64,000 nt of DNA from Natronolimnobius baerhuensis (GCF_002177135.1 NZ_MWPH01000004.1:248001-312000); one strand, 5' to 3'. Numbered from the stretch's first letter, positions 50,895 to 60,205 are shown. Made by a program: numbers and translations. The notes: generated from the letters alone by a model not told the origin.

Positions 50895-51857
50895 TTAGCC
50901 GTGAATGCCCATCGCTTCGATCTGTTCTTGGTACCGGTTCCGGATCGTCACTTCAGTCACCTGTGCGACGTCAGCGACTTCGCGCTGGGTTTTCTTCTCG
51001 TTACAGAGCAACGAGGCGGCGTAGATCGCCGCTGCAGCGTACCCGGTCGGGGACTTGCCCGAGAGCAATCCTTCCTCAGCCGTTTTCTCGATGATTTCGT
51101 TGGCTTTGGTCTGGACTTCTTCGGACAGTTCGAGTTCAGAACAGAAGCGCGGGACGTACTTTTTCGGGTCGACGGGTCGCATCTCGAGGCCGAGTTCCTG
51201 CGAGATGTACCGATACGTTCGACCGATTTCTTTGCGTTCAACACGTGAGACTTCCGAAATTTCCTCGAGACTGCGCGGAATGCCCTCTTTCCGGCAGGCG
51301 GCATAGAGCGCCGACGTTGCGACACCCTCGATAGAGCGCCCGCGGATGAGGTCTTCTTTGAGCGCGCGTCGATAGATGACCGACGCGACTTCCCGTACCG
51401 ACCGCGGAACGCCGAGTGCAGATGCCATCCGGTCGATTTCGGAGAGGGCAAACTGCAGGTTTCGCTCGCCGGCGTCTTTCGTTCGGATGCGTTCTTGCCA
51501 CTTGCGCAGTCGGTGCATCTGACTGCGCTTTTTCGAGGAAATAGAGCGCCCGTAGGCGTCTTTGTCCTTCCAGTCAATCGTCGTCGTCAGTCCCTTGTCG
51601 TGCATCGTCTGTGTCGTCGGTGCACCGACACGGGACTTCTCCTGACGTTCCTGGTGGTTAAACGCCCGCCACTCAGGGCCTGGATCGATCTTTTCTTCCT
51701 CCACGACGAGCCCACAGTCTTCACAGATGAGCTCACCCCGGTCAGAGTCCTTAACGAGATTATCCGATTCACACTCGGGGCAGGCACGTACCCCTTCCTG
51801 ATCCTCGGTCTCGTCCGTCTCACGCGTTCGCTCCCGCTGGCGGGTGGACCGTGTCAT
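50895..51857 (-). CDS. tfb: Transcription initiation factor TFB
   Basis: A 320-residue archaeal TFB (TFIIB homologue). The zinc ribbon has CPECESDN and CEDCG near residues 25-50. The B-reader and linker follow ([21 protein letters not shown]). Two cyclin-like repeats span about 120-215 and 220-315 ([27 protein letters not shown], and [43 protein letters not shown] with its HTH). All parts of a working TFB are present. Haloarchaea carry many tfb copies with different promoter sets. Two TATA-like boxes lie just upstream. Confidence 0.95.
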   Translation of the reverse strand: MTRSTRQRERTRETDETEDQEGVRACPECESDNLVKDSDRGELICEDCGLVVEEEKIDPGPEWRAFNHQERQEKSRVGAPTTQTMHDKGLTTTIDWKDKDAYGRSISSKKRSQMHRLRKWQERIRTKDAGERNLQFALSEIDRMASALGVPRSVREVASVIYRRALKEDLIRGRSIEGVATSALYAACRKEGIPRSLEEISEVSRVERKEIGRTYRYISQELGLEMRPVDPKKYVPRFCSELELSEEVQTKANEIIEKTAEEGLLSGKSPTGYAAAAIYAASLLCNEKKTQREVADVAQVTEVTIRNRYQEQIEAMGIHG

Positions 51858-51882
51858 CGCACTTTTATAGTAGTATCACCAC

Positions 51883-51893
51883 AATATATAAAC
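51883..51893 (-). promoter_or_regulatory. TATA box of tfb
   Basis: GTTTATATATT on the minus strand, centred about 31 bases before the ATG, with a second ACTATAAAAG box at about 51862-51871. The double arrangement may mean overlapping or alternative start sites. Confidence 0.55.
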
Positions 51894-51988
51894 CCTTCGC
51901 CGGTGTTTTGAGTAGGTGAAGCGAACCTGCCGAAATCAACCGCAAGGCGGACTCAAACGGTGTATTTACTATCTGGAACCGGAAAGCA

Positions 51989-51995
51989 TTTATCC
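51989..51995 (+). promoter_or_regulatory. TATA box of rnhA
   Basis: TTTATCC centred 28 bases before the ATG at 52020, which decides that start over an upstream one. Confidence 0.55.
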
Positions 51996-52019
51996 GGAAC
52001 TGGCCGACCACAGGAACGA

Positions 52020-52613
52020 ATGCCGGTTATCGAATGTGACGTTGGGACAGCCCGAAATCGCCTCGAGGACGCCGGAGTCGCCGTTGAAAGCGGAAATACG
52101 GACCACGAGCGCTGGCGAGCGAGTCACGCTGGCGCGACAGCGGTCGCCTACGACGACAAAGTCGTCATCCAAGGCGGGACCCCGCAGCGACTCGAGGCGC
52201 TGCTCCGAGAGAGCAGTGGCCGCGCATACGCCTATTTCGACGGCGGCTCGCGCGGGAATCCGGGGCCAGCCGGCATCGGCTGGCTACTCGTCTCGAGTAA
52301 TGGCATCGTCGCCGAGGGCAGCGACACTATCGGTCGCGCGACGAACAACCAGGCCGAGTACGAGGCACTCATTGCCGCCCTCAAGGCCGCCCGGGACTAC
52401 GGCTACGACGAACTCCACATCCGTGGGGACTCTGAGCTCATCGTCAAGCAGGTTCGGGGCGAGTACAACACTAACAACCCGGAACTGCGCGAAAAGCGCG
52501 TGACGGTCCACGAACTCCTTTCTGCGTTCGACGAGTGGACACTCGAGCACGTTCCCCGCGAGGTCAACGACCGCGCGGACGAGTTGGCCAACGAAGCGAT
52601 GGATCAGGCCTGA
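52020..52613 (+). CDS. rnhA: Ribonuclease HI
   Basis: A 197-residue enzyme cleaving RNA in RNA-DNA hybrids. The first 65 residues are a small helical domain that some archaeal RNase HI proteins carry. The catalytic core has AYFDGGSRGNPGPAGIGW (Asp), ATNNQAEYEALIAALKAA (Glu), and HIRGDSELIVKQV (Asp), with the last Asp in EVNDRADELANEA. All four acidic residues are present. The start is backed by a TATA box 28 bases upstream. The next gene is its usual haloarchaeal neighbour. Confidence 0.95.
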   Translation: MPVIECDVGTARNRLEDAGVAVESGNTDHERWRASHAGATAVAYDDKVVIQGGTPQRLEALLRESSGRAYAYFDGGSRGNPGPAGIGWLLVSSNGIVAEGSDTIGRATNNQAEYEALIAALKAARDYGYDELHIRGDSELIVKQVRGEYNTNNPELREKRVTVHELLSAFDEWTLEHVPREVNDRADELANEAMDQA

Positions 52614-52685
52614 GAGTGGCGACTCCAGACAGAGCCTCGAGGTCGGATCAGCAAGGGCAAAACCGTTCGACACGTACCGACTGCC

Positions 52686-53324
52686 ATGAGCGACCAGAGT
52701 CACAGGACCGACGAGTCCGGTGATGGGCACGCACCAGCCAGCGAGTCGGACGACGACGAACTGCCGGACGATATCGTCGAGGACGCTGAGCGTCTCACGC
52801 ACCTCGAGCGCGAGGCCCACGACCCGGACGAGGCCACAGCCTACGCCGACCACCGCGAGGACCTCCTCGAGGAGCACGACTTTACATCGCGAATCCGCGA
52901 CGACGACGGCGATGATGTGCTCGTGTTACACCCCGAGGAGTGGCACGACGCTGCCGAGGGTGTTATCCGAACCGACCGGATTGACGACATTTCACGCGCC
53001 GTCGAGATCCAACTCGAGGGGGCGGAAGATCCCGATGACTGGGATGCAGTCGAGACACACAATCGCGACCTTGCCGAACGCGTCCGAGAGTCCGACGGCG
53101 ATGTCCACGGGGACAACGCTGAGACGTTCGTGGATTTCGTCAGTAATCACTACGCAAAACAGATCGAGTCAGTGACTGGCGAGGAACTCACGGAGTTTCG
53201 CACGGAGTACTTCGTTCGAAACGCATGGCCGTCAGAGAGACAGCGAGCGGTGATCGACGACTCGATCAGGCTCGTCTACGAGACGGCCAACAAATCAGTG
53301 CCCGAATACGACCGGCCGCGTTAG
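52686..53324 (+). CDS. RnhA operon protein (conserved haloarchaeal)
   Basis: A 212-residue acidic protein located 72 bases after rnhA, the arrangement for which it is named in Halobacteria. An acidic N terminus is followed by helical segments (AERLTHLEREAHDPDEATAYADHREDLLEEHDFTS) and a conserved end (FVSNHYAKQIESVTGEELTEFRTEYFVRNAWPSERQ). Function unknown. No catalytic motif is seen. It overlaps the stop of the PadR gene on the opposite strand by 4 bases. Confidence 0.85.
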   Translation: MSDQSHRTDESGDGHAPASESDDDELPDDIVEDAERLTHLEREAHDPDEATAYADHREDLLEEHDFTSRIRDDDGDDVLVLHPEEWHDAAEGVIRTDRIDDISRAVEIQLEGAEDPDDWDAVETHNRDLAERVRESDGDVHGDNAETFVDFVSNHYAKQIESVTGEELTEFRTEYFVRNAWPSERQRAVIDDSIRLVYETANKSVPEYDRPR

Positions 53325-53686
53325 TTGTCGTAGCTGTCGTCGATGATCTCGCTGATCTCGTCAGCGCGGTCGTCGCCCGTGACGACCTTCGAGAGCGACC
53401 AGCGGAGGCCGTCGAGGACGGCCTCGTAGCCGTCGTCGGTCAGCGAGTACTGGTTGGTTCGCTTGTCGAGTTCGCTTTTCTCGACCAGACCCAGTTCGAC
53501 GAGCTCGTCGAGGTTGGGGTAGAGTCGGCCGTGATTGACTTCGGTTCCGTAGTACTCCTCGAGTTCTCGCTTGATAGCCAGTCCGTACATTGGCTCCTTT
53601 GCGAGGATGGTGAGGATGTTTGTCTGGAACGCGGTTAGTTCGCGTGCGATGCCCTGTTCGCCGGTGATTGATTGTGCCTCTGACAT
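53321..53686 (-). CDS. PadR family (RosR-like) transcriptional regulator
   Basis: A 121-residue winged-helix repressor. ELTAFQTNILTILAKEPMYGLAIKRELEEYY starts the wHTH, and NHGRLYPNLDELVELGLVEKSELDKRTNQYSLTDDGYEAVL is the wing. The sequence resembles RosR of Halobacterium, a PadR-type regulator of oxidative-stress genes, but Halobacteria have several such paralogues, so the target is not certain. C-terminal helices dimerise it. It is divergent from the pyrophosphatase gene. Confidence 0.9.
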   Translation of the reverse strand: MSEAQSITGEQGIARELTAFQTNILTILAKEPMYGLAIKRELEEYYGTEVNHGRLYPNLDELVELGLVEKSELDKRTNQYSLTDDGYEAVLDGLRWSLSKVVTGDDRADEISEIIDDSYDN

Positions 53687-53885
53687 ACTTGTGTAAATGT
53701 CACCAGACTATTTAAGACTTGCCAACTATTCGGTGTCGGTGGTGGTGGCGTATCGCTATCCGACGGTGTCGGATCGACTGAATCGCGAGTTGCGATTCGT
53801 GTCCATCGGCTGTCTGGTAGCCGTCGATTACACATGACACTCGATTACGAAAGTACTTTTTGATCGACCGTGGACTCTCAGGTAC

Positions 53886-54419
53886 ATGGTCAATCTCTGG
53901 GAAGACCTCGAGACTGGACCGAATCCGCCTGAAGAGATCTACGCCGTCGTCGAGTGTCTCAAAGGCGAGCGAAACAAGTACGAGTACGACAAGGACGTCC
54001 CCGGCGTCGTCCTTGATCGCGTACTCCACAGCAACGTCCACTACCCTTCCGACTACGGGTTCATCCCGCAGTCGTACTACGACGACGAGGACCCATTCGA
54101 CGTCCTCGTCCTCGTTGAGGATCAGACGTTCCCCGGCTGTGTCATCGAAGCCCGCCCCGTCGCCCTGATGAAGATGGACGACGACGGCGAGCAAGACGAC
54201 AAAGTCATCGCTGTCCCAAGCGAGGACCCTCGCTTCGATCACATCGAAGACCTCGAGGATATTACCCAACAGCAGCGAGACGAAATTGACGAGTTCTTCT
54301 CGACGTACAAGAACTTAGAGGAAGGCAAAGAAGTGGAAACCCTCGGTTGGGAAGACAAACAGGCCGCATACGACGCGATTGAACACGCACAGGATCTCTA
54401 CGAAGAGAACTTCCAGTAA
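53886..54419 (+). CDS. ppa: Inorganic pyrophosphatase
   Basis: A 177-residue family I pyrophosphatase. Active-site segments are KYEYDKDVPGVVLDRVLHSN, HYPSDYGFIPQSYYDDEDPFDVLVLVED, and EDPRFDHIED. The usual acidic metal ligands are present. It hydrolyses pyrophosphate and drives biosynthesis. A TACTTTTTGA box about 28 bases before the ATG suggests a leaderless transcript. Confidence 0.95.
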   Translation: MVNLWEDLETGPNPPEEIYAVVECLKGERNKYEYDKDVPGVVLDRVLHSNVHYPSDYGFIPQSYYDDEDPFDVLVLVEDQTFPGCVIEARPVALMKMDDDGEQDDKVIAVPSEDPRFDHIEDLEDITQQQRDEIDEFFSTYKNLEEGKEVETLGWEDKQAAYDAIEHAQDLYEENFQ

Positions 54420-54505
54420 TCCGTCATACGGTCCGTTGTAGTTCGTTACCGGTGATCGCCGACCCCATCCGAGCGATCACCGGTAAAACGCTCCAACGAT
54501 CCGTA

Positions 54506-55384
54506 TCACTCGACAGGTCGTTTCGACCGGAAGTCACCTTTCATCGTCTCGGTTTCGACCGCTGTCTCTGCCAGTGCTGCCAGCGAGTCAAATCGCTCGA
54601 GCATGTCAACAGTGCTGTCGTGAGCCGCCAGTGAGACGCCGTCTCGGTACGCGCGACGGAATGCAATCCGCTCGCGAATCCCCGGCCCCGGCGAGTCCTC
54701 GCGGTCGTACTGACTCGAGCGAGCAAAGTCCGGGAGATACTGCGCGAACTGGCTGTCCTCGAGGGCCTCGAGGACGCGCTGTTCTTCGGTGTCGCCTTTG
54801 ACGCGATTTGGCACGATTGCGAGGATCTCGACTGGGTCGGGAAGTCGCCCGTTCAGTGGGAACAACTGGTTCGTGACGGTTCGAACGAGCGCGTCGGCGC
54901 TCGGTTTCGACAACTGGACGGGGAAGACGACACGGCGTGTCGCAACAAGCGCCGCGTTGGCGAGCGGGCCAATCGTCGGCGGAGAGTCAAAAATGATCCA
55001 GTCGTACTGGTCCGAGAGCGGCCGGACGAGTTCGTTGTGAATCAGTGCCTCGCCGTTGTCGGTCGTCTGAATCGTGGCGCTGACCTGGTGTAACGCCGCA
55101 TTCGACGGCACGAGATCGATTCCCCACGATCCCGTCTCTGAGCGAACCAGGTCGGAGGCCGTCGTCGGATCATCTGGCTCGAGGAGGTGCTTGAGATGCG
55201 TCTGTGCTGCGTAGGCGTCTCCACAGCCGAGTGCTTCGGTTGCACTGCCCTGTGGATCGAGGTCGACGAGCAACACATCGTGTCCGCGCGCGGCGAGTCG
55301 CTCGGCTAGGTTCGTCGCAATCGTCGTCTTGCCAACGCCTCCTTTCTGGAGTGTGACGGTTAGTCCGTTCATCTCGAGTGACAT
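54506..55384 (-). CDS. ParA-family ATPase (orphan)
   Basis: A 292-residue ATPase of the ParA/Soj type. The deviant Walker A is QKGGVGKTTIATNLA near residue 12-26, DLDPQGSATEALG follows, and IIFDSPPTIGPLANAAL is the Walker B strand. ParA proteins position DNA or protein complexes. No ParB-like gene is seen, so the partner is unknown. The start at MSLEMNG is chosen over a GTG two codons earlier. Confidence 0.92.
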   Translation of the reverse strand: MSLEMNGLTVTLQKGGVGKTTIATNLAERLAARGHDVLLVDLDPQGSATEALGCGDAYAAQTHLKHLLEPDDPTTASDLVRSETGSWGIDLVPSNAALHQVSATIQTTDNGEALIHNELVRPLSDQYDWIIFDSPPTIGPLANAALVATRRVVFPVQLSKPSADALVRTVTNQLFPLNGRLPDPVEILAIVPNRVKGDTEEQRVLEALEDSQFAQYLPDFARSSQYDREDSPGPGIRERIAFRRAYRDGVSLAAHDSTVDMLERFDSLAALAETAVETETMKGDFRSKRPVE

Positions 55385-55526
55385 CCCCACTATACCGGCG
55401 TCGCCCGACGGCGATCTTCGGTATGAATGACACTCCCGTATCGAGTAATAAAGGTGACCGCCAATCCGACTGGATACCTCCCAGTTATCCAGCGACCCAT
55501 CGGCGATGCATTATGAGCATGGGTAA

Positions 55527-55533
55527 TTTTATT
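55527..55533 (+). promoter_or_regulatory. TATA box of the 40-residue gene
   Basis: TTTTATT centred about 31 bases before the ATG at 55561, in line with a nearly leaderless transcript. Confidence 0.5.
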
Positions 55534-55560
55534 GGGCGTGGTGTCGTCTAGTGAACTGTT

Positions 55561-55683
55561 ATGGCAGCATCCACTCCCCCCGCCGACGAACCCCGTGAGC
55601 CGTCCGACGCCGGCGTTGGACTTGCCCACCTGACGGTCGTTCCAACCAACTTCGACCCGGATGCGGACGACAGCGAGGAGTGA
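55561..55683 (+). CDS. 40-residue acidic peptide
   Basis: A 40-residue frame from an ATG with a TATA box upstream to a TGA at 55681-55683. The peptide is acidic and disordered at the ends, with a conserved-looking middle (GVGLAHLTVVPTNFDPD). The base pattern and acidic composition are those of real haloarchaeal genes. Function unknown; divergent from parA. Confidence 0.6.
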   Translation: MAASTPPADEPREPSDAGVGLAHLTVVPTNFDPDADDSEE

Positions 55684-55836
55684 CTGCACTCAAGGCCCAG
55701 ACGCAACCGGGGTCCTCCGAGACCTCGCCTCGAGACGGACCCGAGAAGACGAGTGTGCCCCACGGACGCGTTCATCCCTTCTCAAAAGTATGTCTCGAAA
55801 CGAACCTTCTTGTATACGGTCGAACTACCACCGGCC

Positions 55837-57180
55837 ATGGGTCTGTTCGACCGATTGCGGGGCGATGGCGCACCCCGCGTCGCATTTATCGGAGTCGATG
55901 GCGTGCCGTATAGTCTCCTCGCGGAGAACGAAGAATTGTTCCCGAACTTCGCGGCGATTGCCGAGGAGGGAACCGCCGGAGAAATCTCGAGTATCGTCCC
56001 GCCGGAGTCGAGTGCCTGCTGGCCGTCGCTGACGACCGGCGTCAACCCAGGCGAAACAGGCGTCTACGGCTTCCAAGACCGCGAAGTCGGTACCTACGAC
56101 ACCTACGTCCCGATGGGGCGAGAAGTCCAAGCCGACCGCGTCTGGGATCGCGTCCAAGAAGAAGGACGGAACGCGACCGTACTGAACGTCCCCGTCACCT
56201 TCCCTCCACAGCGCAACGTCCAACGAATGGTCTCTGGCTTTCTCTCACCCGACCTCGAGAAGGCAACTCACCCCGAATCGGTCCGTGAGTACCTCGAGGA
56301 GTTGGATTACCGGATCGACGTGAATCCGAAACTCGGTCACGAAGAGGACAAAGCCGACTTCATCGAGGATGCTCACGAAACCGTCGACGCTCGCTTTGAG
56401 GCGTTCAAACACTACATCGAGGAAGACGATTGGGACCTCTTTTTCGGCGTCTTCATGACGACCGACCGGGTCAATCACTTCCTCTTTAAAGACTACGAAC
56501 GCGACGGCGAGTACAAAGACGAGTTCCTCGAGTTCTACCAGAAAATCGATGACTACATCGGCCGCCTGCGCGAGGGTCTGCCCGAAGACGTCACGCTGAT
56601 CGTTGCCTCGGATCATGGCTTTACGAGCCTGGACTACGAGGTCCACTTCAACGAGTGGCTCCGCCAGGAAGGCTGGCTCTCCTTTGGCACCGATACCCCC
56701 GAAGAACTGGGCGACATTTCCGACGACACGAAAGCCTACTCGTTCATCCCCGGCCGCTTCTACATCAACCTCGAGGGCCGCGAACCCCGCGGTTCGGTTC
56801 CCGAGGAGGAGTACGACGACGTCCGCGACAAACTCAAAGCCGATCTGCTCGAACTCGAGGGACCGGACGGGAACCAGGTCGTCGAGCGCGTCGTCGAGAA
56901 AGAAGAGGCGTTCCGCGGCGACCACGACGACATCGCGCCGGATCTGGTCGCGATTCCGAACAAGGGCTTCGACCTCAAATCCGGCTTCAAGGCCAACTCG
57001 GACATCTTCACGACGGGGCCACGAAACGGCATGCACAGTTTCGATAACACATCGCTGTACATCGACCACCCCGACGCGACGATTGGCGACGCCGATCTGT
57101 TCGACATCACACCAACGGTCCTCGACTTGCTCGACGTCGAGTACAGTCGCGGGGACTTCGACGGCGCGAGCTTAGTGTAG
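55837..57180 (+). CDS. Alkaline phosphatase/phosphodiesterase superfamily protein
   Basis: A 447-residue enzyme of the nucleotide pyrophosphatase/phosphoglycerate-mutase-like fold. VAFIGVDGVPYSLL carries the first metal Asp; ESSACWPSLTTGVNPGETGVYGF holds the Thr/Ser nucleophile region; FMTTDRVNHFLF and ASDHGFTSLDYEVHFNEWL hold the Asp-His metal pairs; and GMHSFDNTSLYI closes the site. It probably hydrolyses phosphoesters of nucleotides or lipids. The ATG at 55837 starts the first strand, and a longer reading has no sense. Confidence 0.9.
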   Translation: MGLFDRLRGDGAPRVAFIGVDGVPYSLLAENEELFPNFAAIAEEGTAGEISSIVPPESSACWPSLTTGVNPGETGVYGFQDREVGTYDTYVPMGREVQADRVWDRVQEEGRNATVLNVPVTFPPQRNVQRMVSGFLSPDLEKATHPESVREYLEELDYRIDVNPKLGHEEDKADFIEDAHETVDARFEAFKHYIEEDDWDLFFGVFMTTDRVNHFLFKDYERDGEYKDEFLEFYQKIDDYIGRLREGLPEDVTLIVASDHGFTSLDYEVHFNEWLRQEGWLSFGTDTPEELGDISDDTKAYSFIPGRFYINLEGREPRGSVPEEEYDDVRDKLKADLLELEGPDGNQVVERVVEKEEAFRGDHDDIAPDLVAIPNKGFDLKSGFKANSDIFTTGPRNGMHSFDNTSLYIDHPDATIGDADLFDITPTVLDLLDVEYSRGDFDGASLV

Positions 57181-57251
57181 GCTCCCAGAGTCGCTCCGTC
57201 TTGTGCGTCCGAATTCGAGTGCGTTTTCTGCCCGGCCGCGAACCGCCAGAC

Positions 57252-57665
57252 GTGCACGAAGTCATCCACGCCCGCGGCCATGAGCACGTCAGCGCCGAGC
57301 ACGCGAGCACGTTCGAAGTGACGACCGACGACTATCTCACCCCCGCTGGAGACTGTATTCTCGCAATCGACGCTGATCGCGCACCCACAGACTTCGATCC
57401 CGATTTCGTCGACGCCTGTCAGGACGAAACCGCAACGATCACCGTCGAACTCGAGGCCAACGGCTACACGGATTCGGTGACGGGACGCGGCGACCCCGAA
57501 CTCGAGTTTACCAACGAGCGAAGCGCGGTTGGCCGAACCAGCGAGTACGTCGACGACCGGACGATCATGCTCGAGGCCGAGTTCGCTGCCGAGGGGTTCG
57601 ACCGCGACCTCGTCGCGGCGCTGGCCGACGGTGCAGATGTGACGGTGACGATCACCGTCGAGTAG
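57252..57665 (+). CDS. DUF371 family protein
   Basis: A 137-residue protein. The family start VHEVIHARGHEHVSAEHASTFEVTTDDYLTPAGDCILAID is the DUF371 signature, which forms a beta-barrel-like fold found widely in archaea. It ends in beta strands with acidic loops. The start is taken as the GTG at 57252, just before the conserved part; a TTG at 57201 is possible. It begins 71 bases after the phosphodiesterase stop. Function unknown. Confidence 0.85.
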   Translation: MHEVIHARGHEHVSAEHASTFEVTTDDYLTPAGDCILAIDADRAPTDFDPDFVDACQDETATITVELEANGYTDSVTGRGDPELEFTNERSAVGRTSEYVDDRTIMLEAEFAAEGFDRDLVAALADGADVTVTITVE

Positions 57666-57686
57666 ATCAAAAACGATTTTGCAGGA

Positions 57687-58619
57687 CTACCGACGAAGCC
57701 GCGCGACCGGCTCACTTTCCGTCTCCATCTCGAGGTCGACTAACCCGTCATCCTCGAGATCCGAGAGCAAGCCGGTGAGCCACTCGCGGCCGTACTCACC
57801 ATCGGGTGTGTAATCGACGCGGATGCGATGACCCAGTGTATCGATCTCGAGTTCGTCGTACTCGCGAAGGGTGCCGATAACGCGCCCGCGGAACTGGCGG
57901 CGACTCCCCTCGAAACTCGGCTGGGTCGGCACGTCGGGGGCCGTAAAGTCCCCGCTCGCGTAGGCGTCACACCACTCGCGCCAGGGACAACCGACTTCGT
58001 CGCAGTTGGGGGTTTGCTCGCAGGCGACGCCGCCCAGTTCCATGATGGCGTTATTCCAGACGCGTGACTCGCCCTCCGGCATGAGGTCGGCAGCAGCGTC
58101 TTCGAAGGCCGCGTCGTCGTCGGGAATCGAGAACGCGCGGTAGGCGACGCGTTTGACGTTCGTATCGACGACCGCGTCGCCGTTGTTGAACGCAAAACTC
58201 GCGACCGCGTTGGCGGTGTAGGGACCGACGCCCATCAGTTCCTGTAGCTCATCGGGCGTCGTCGGGAACTCGCCGTCGTACTCCTGTTCGACTTGCTGTG
58301 CAGACTCGTGGAGATACTTCGCCCGATTGTTGTAGCCGAGGCTGTGATCGATCCAGAAGCCGACCACGTCCGCTCGGTCAGCCTCCGCGAGCGCCGCCGT
58401 CGTCGGCCAGCGCTCCGTAAACTCCTCCCAGGCCTCGACGACGCGCCCGAGTTGGGTCTGCTGGCTCATCACCTCACTCACGAGAATCTCGTAGGGGTCC
58501 TCGGTCCGTCGCCACGGAAAGTCGCGATGGTCGCCCTCGTACCACTCGATCAGCGCCGTCTGGACGGCCTCGAGGTCATCGGGCAACGCCCAGTCGGCTC
58601 CCGACTCCGTGTCAGTCAT
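57687..58619 (-). CDS. mutY: A/G-specific adenine glycosylase MutY
   Basis: A 310-residue base-excision glycosylase that removes A opposite 8-oxoG. The HhH-GPD core has SEVMSQQTQLGRVVEAW (catalytic Glu), LMGVGPYTANAVASFAF and VVDTNVKRVAYR (catalytic Asp). A 4Fe-4S-type cysteine cluster follows (CEQTPNCDEVGCPWREWC), spaced C-x5-C-x4-C-x5-C rather than the usual C-x6-C-x2-C-x5-C. The C-terminal part contains a NUDIX-like strand pair but is much reduced. It is convergent with DUF371. Confidence 0.92.
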   Translation of the reverse strand: MTDTESGADWALPDDLEAVQTALIEWYEGDHRDFPWRRTEDPYEILVSEVMSQQTQLGRVVEAWEEFTERWPTTAALAEADRADVVGFWIDHSLGYNNRAKYLHESAQQVEQEYDGEFPTTPDELQELMGVGPYTANAVASFAFNNGDAVVDTNVKRVAYRAFSIPDDDAAFEDAAADLMPEGESRVWNNAIMELGGVACEQTPNCDEVGCPWREWCDAYASGDFTAPDVPTQPSFEGSRRQFRGRVIGTLREYDELEIDTLGHRIRVDYTPDGEYGREWLTGLLSDLEDDGLVDLEMETESEPVARLRR

Positions 58620-58739
58620 CGACGGCAGTTAGGGAACGGGCGGTTTAGGGGTGGTGATCCACGCTGAAACCACAACCCAGTGTTCGTCGACTGGAACCGT
58701 ACGCCTAAGCCCACCCAGCCACAGAGTACCAGTATACGC

Positions 58740-59597
58740 ATGCCACCGCGCACGCCTGCCCAGAACGCACGATTGGCGCTCTTACTCGAGGTCGCGGGGA
58801 CACCTAAACCGGGCAACGTCGACCGCCATCGAGACCTTCCAGACCTCCGATTCGATCACTTTCTCGCAGGTACCGTCGGCACCGAACGTGGCCTCGAGAT
58901 GGCAGCCGAGGGTGCAGCCGTCGGCACGGCGTTCGAACGCGCCGTCAAGGGAATGGCCGCCCAGGGCGGCGGCAACACACAGTTCGGCGCACTGTTGTTG
59001 CTCACCCCCCTCGTGCGCGCTGCGCGTGAGGAGCTCGCTCAGCCGGTCGTTGAATCCGTCGTCGAGGAGACGACCGTCGCCGACGCCGCGAACTTCTATC
59101 GCGCGTTCGAACACGTTGACGTCTTCGTCGCCGACCCGCCCGAAGACATGGCTCCCCTCGACGTGCGCCGCGGCGGCGACGCCGTCCCGACGCTCGAGGA
59201 GCGCGGACTCACCCTGTTGGACGTAATGGATCGTAGCGTCCCCGGCGACGACGTGGCCCGGGAGTGGGTCACCGGCTTCGAGCGGTCGTTTGCCGCCGCA
59301 CAGCGATTGACCGACGTCGACGGCACCCCACTCGAGCGCGCCGCAGCAGTCTTTCTCTCCTTGCTCGCCGAGCGACCCGATACACTCGTCGCGAAGCGCC
59401 ACGGTGAAGACGTCGCTCGAGACGTCACTGAGCACGCCGCCGAATTGCACGACGCCAATGCACTCGAGGCCGACCCCGACGCCGTCGAAACCTTTGCAGA
59501 TGAACTCGTCGAGCGCGGCGTCAACCCCGGAACGACCGCGGACGTGACTGCCGCCGGCCTGTTCATTGCCCTCGAGCACGGGGACCTCGAAGTATGA
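58740..59597 (+). CDS. CitG-like triphosphoribosyl-dephospho-CoA synthase family protein
   Basis: A 285-residue protein of the CitG/MdcB family. Family hallmarks are the N-terminal LLLEVAGTPKPGNVDRHRD, the central GGGNTQFGALLLLTPL, and ERGVNPGTTADVTAAGLFIAL. Haloarchaea have no citrate lyase in this neighbourhood, and the gene overlaps a DUF447 gene. In methylotrophs and methanogens CitG-like and DUF447 genes accompany tetrahydromethanopterin synthesis (known family context), so it may serve a pterin- or folate-type cofactor here; this is inference. The ATG at 58740 starts the conserved region. Confidence 0.88.
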   Translation: MPPRTPAQNARLALLLEVAGTPKPGNVDRHRDLPDLRFDHFLAGTVGTERGLEMAAEGAAVGTAFERAVKGMAAQGGGNTQFGALLLLTPLVRAAREELAQPVVESVVEETTVADAANFYRAFEHVDVFVADPPEDMAPLDVRRGGDAVPTLEERGLTLLDVMDRSVPGDDVAREWVTGFERSFAAAQRLTDVDGTPLERAAAVFLSLLAERPDTLVAKRHGEDVARDVTEHAAELHDANALEADPDAVETFADELVERGVNPGTTADVTAAGLFIALEHGDLEV

Positions 59598-60205
59598 CCG
59601 ACGCTGGCGACGAGCCTCCAGCGGAGACGGACGCCGAGTGGCCCGTCGACCTCGCCGGCGTCACCGAAACCGTCGTCACGACGCGCGGCCCCAACGAGTT
59701 GTGGAACGCCGCTGCACTCGGCGTCTTCGCCGGCGCTGACGAGGCCAACGCTGCAACCGCAACAACGTGGGGGAACACCCGCACCCGACGCAACTTCCAC
59801 CGCGAGGGCGAAGGCTACGTCCAGTTCGTCGACGACCCCATTACGTTCGTCAACGCCGCGCTCACAATCGATGAACACGACGACCCCGTCCTCGAGCACG
59901 CAGCCGCCTGGACCCGCGTCGCCGTCGAGCGAATCGACAGCGGCACCGAGAACGGAACCGAATGGGAACAGTGGCGACTCGAGCCACTCGAGACCACCAT
60001 CAAGCGCGAAACCGTGCCGACGATTTCCCGCGGATTCGGGGCCGTCATCGAGGCTACCGTCGCTACCTCGAGACTCGGCGTTGCCGGCTACGACGACGCC
60101 GAACTGCGGGACCGACTCGCCTTTTTTGAATCGGTCGTCGAGCGGGCTGGCAGCCCCCGCGAGCAGGCCGCACTCGAGCGGGTGCGCGAACACGCTGAGT
60201 GGTGA
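59594..60205 (+). CDS. DUF447 family protein (flavin-reductase-like)
   Basis: A 203-residue protein. The body reads GVTETVVTTRGPNELWNAAALGVF, TTWGNTRTRRNFHREGEGYVQFVDDPITFVNAAL and LEPLETTIKRETVPTISRGFGAVIEATV, matching DUF447, whose fold resembles flavin-binding split barrels. It starts within the last 4 bases of the CitG-like gene, so the two are coupled. The pair is known from H4MPT gene sets; the cofactor here is unknown. Confidence 0.88.
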   Translation: MTDAGDEPPAETDAEWPVDLAGVTETVVTTRGPNELWNAAALGVFAGADEANAATATTWGNTRTRRNFHREGEGYVQFVDDPITFVNAALTIDEHDDPVLEHAAAWTRVAVERIDSGTENGTEWEQWRLEPLETTIKRETVPTISRGFGAVIEATVATSRLGVAGYDDAELRDRLAFFESVVERAGSPREQAALERVREHAEW

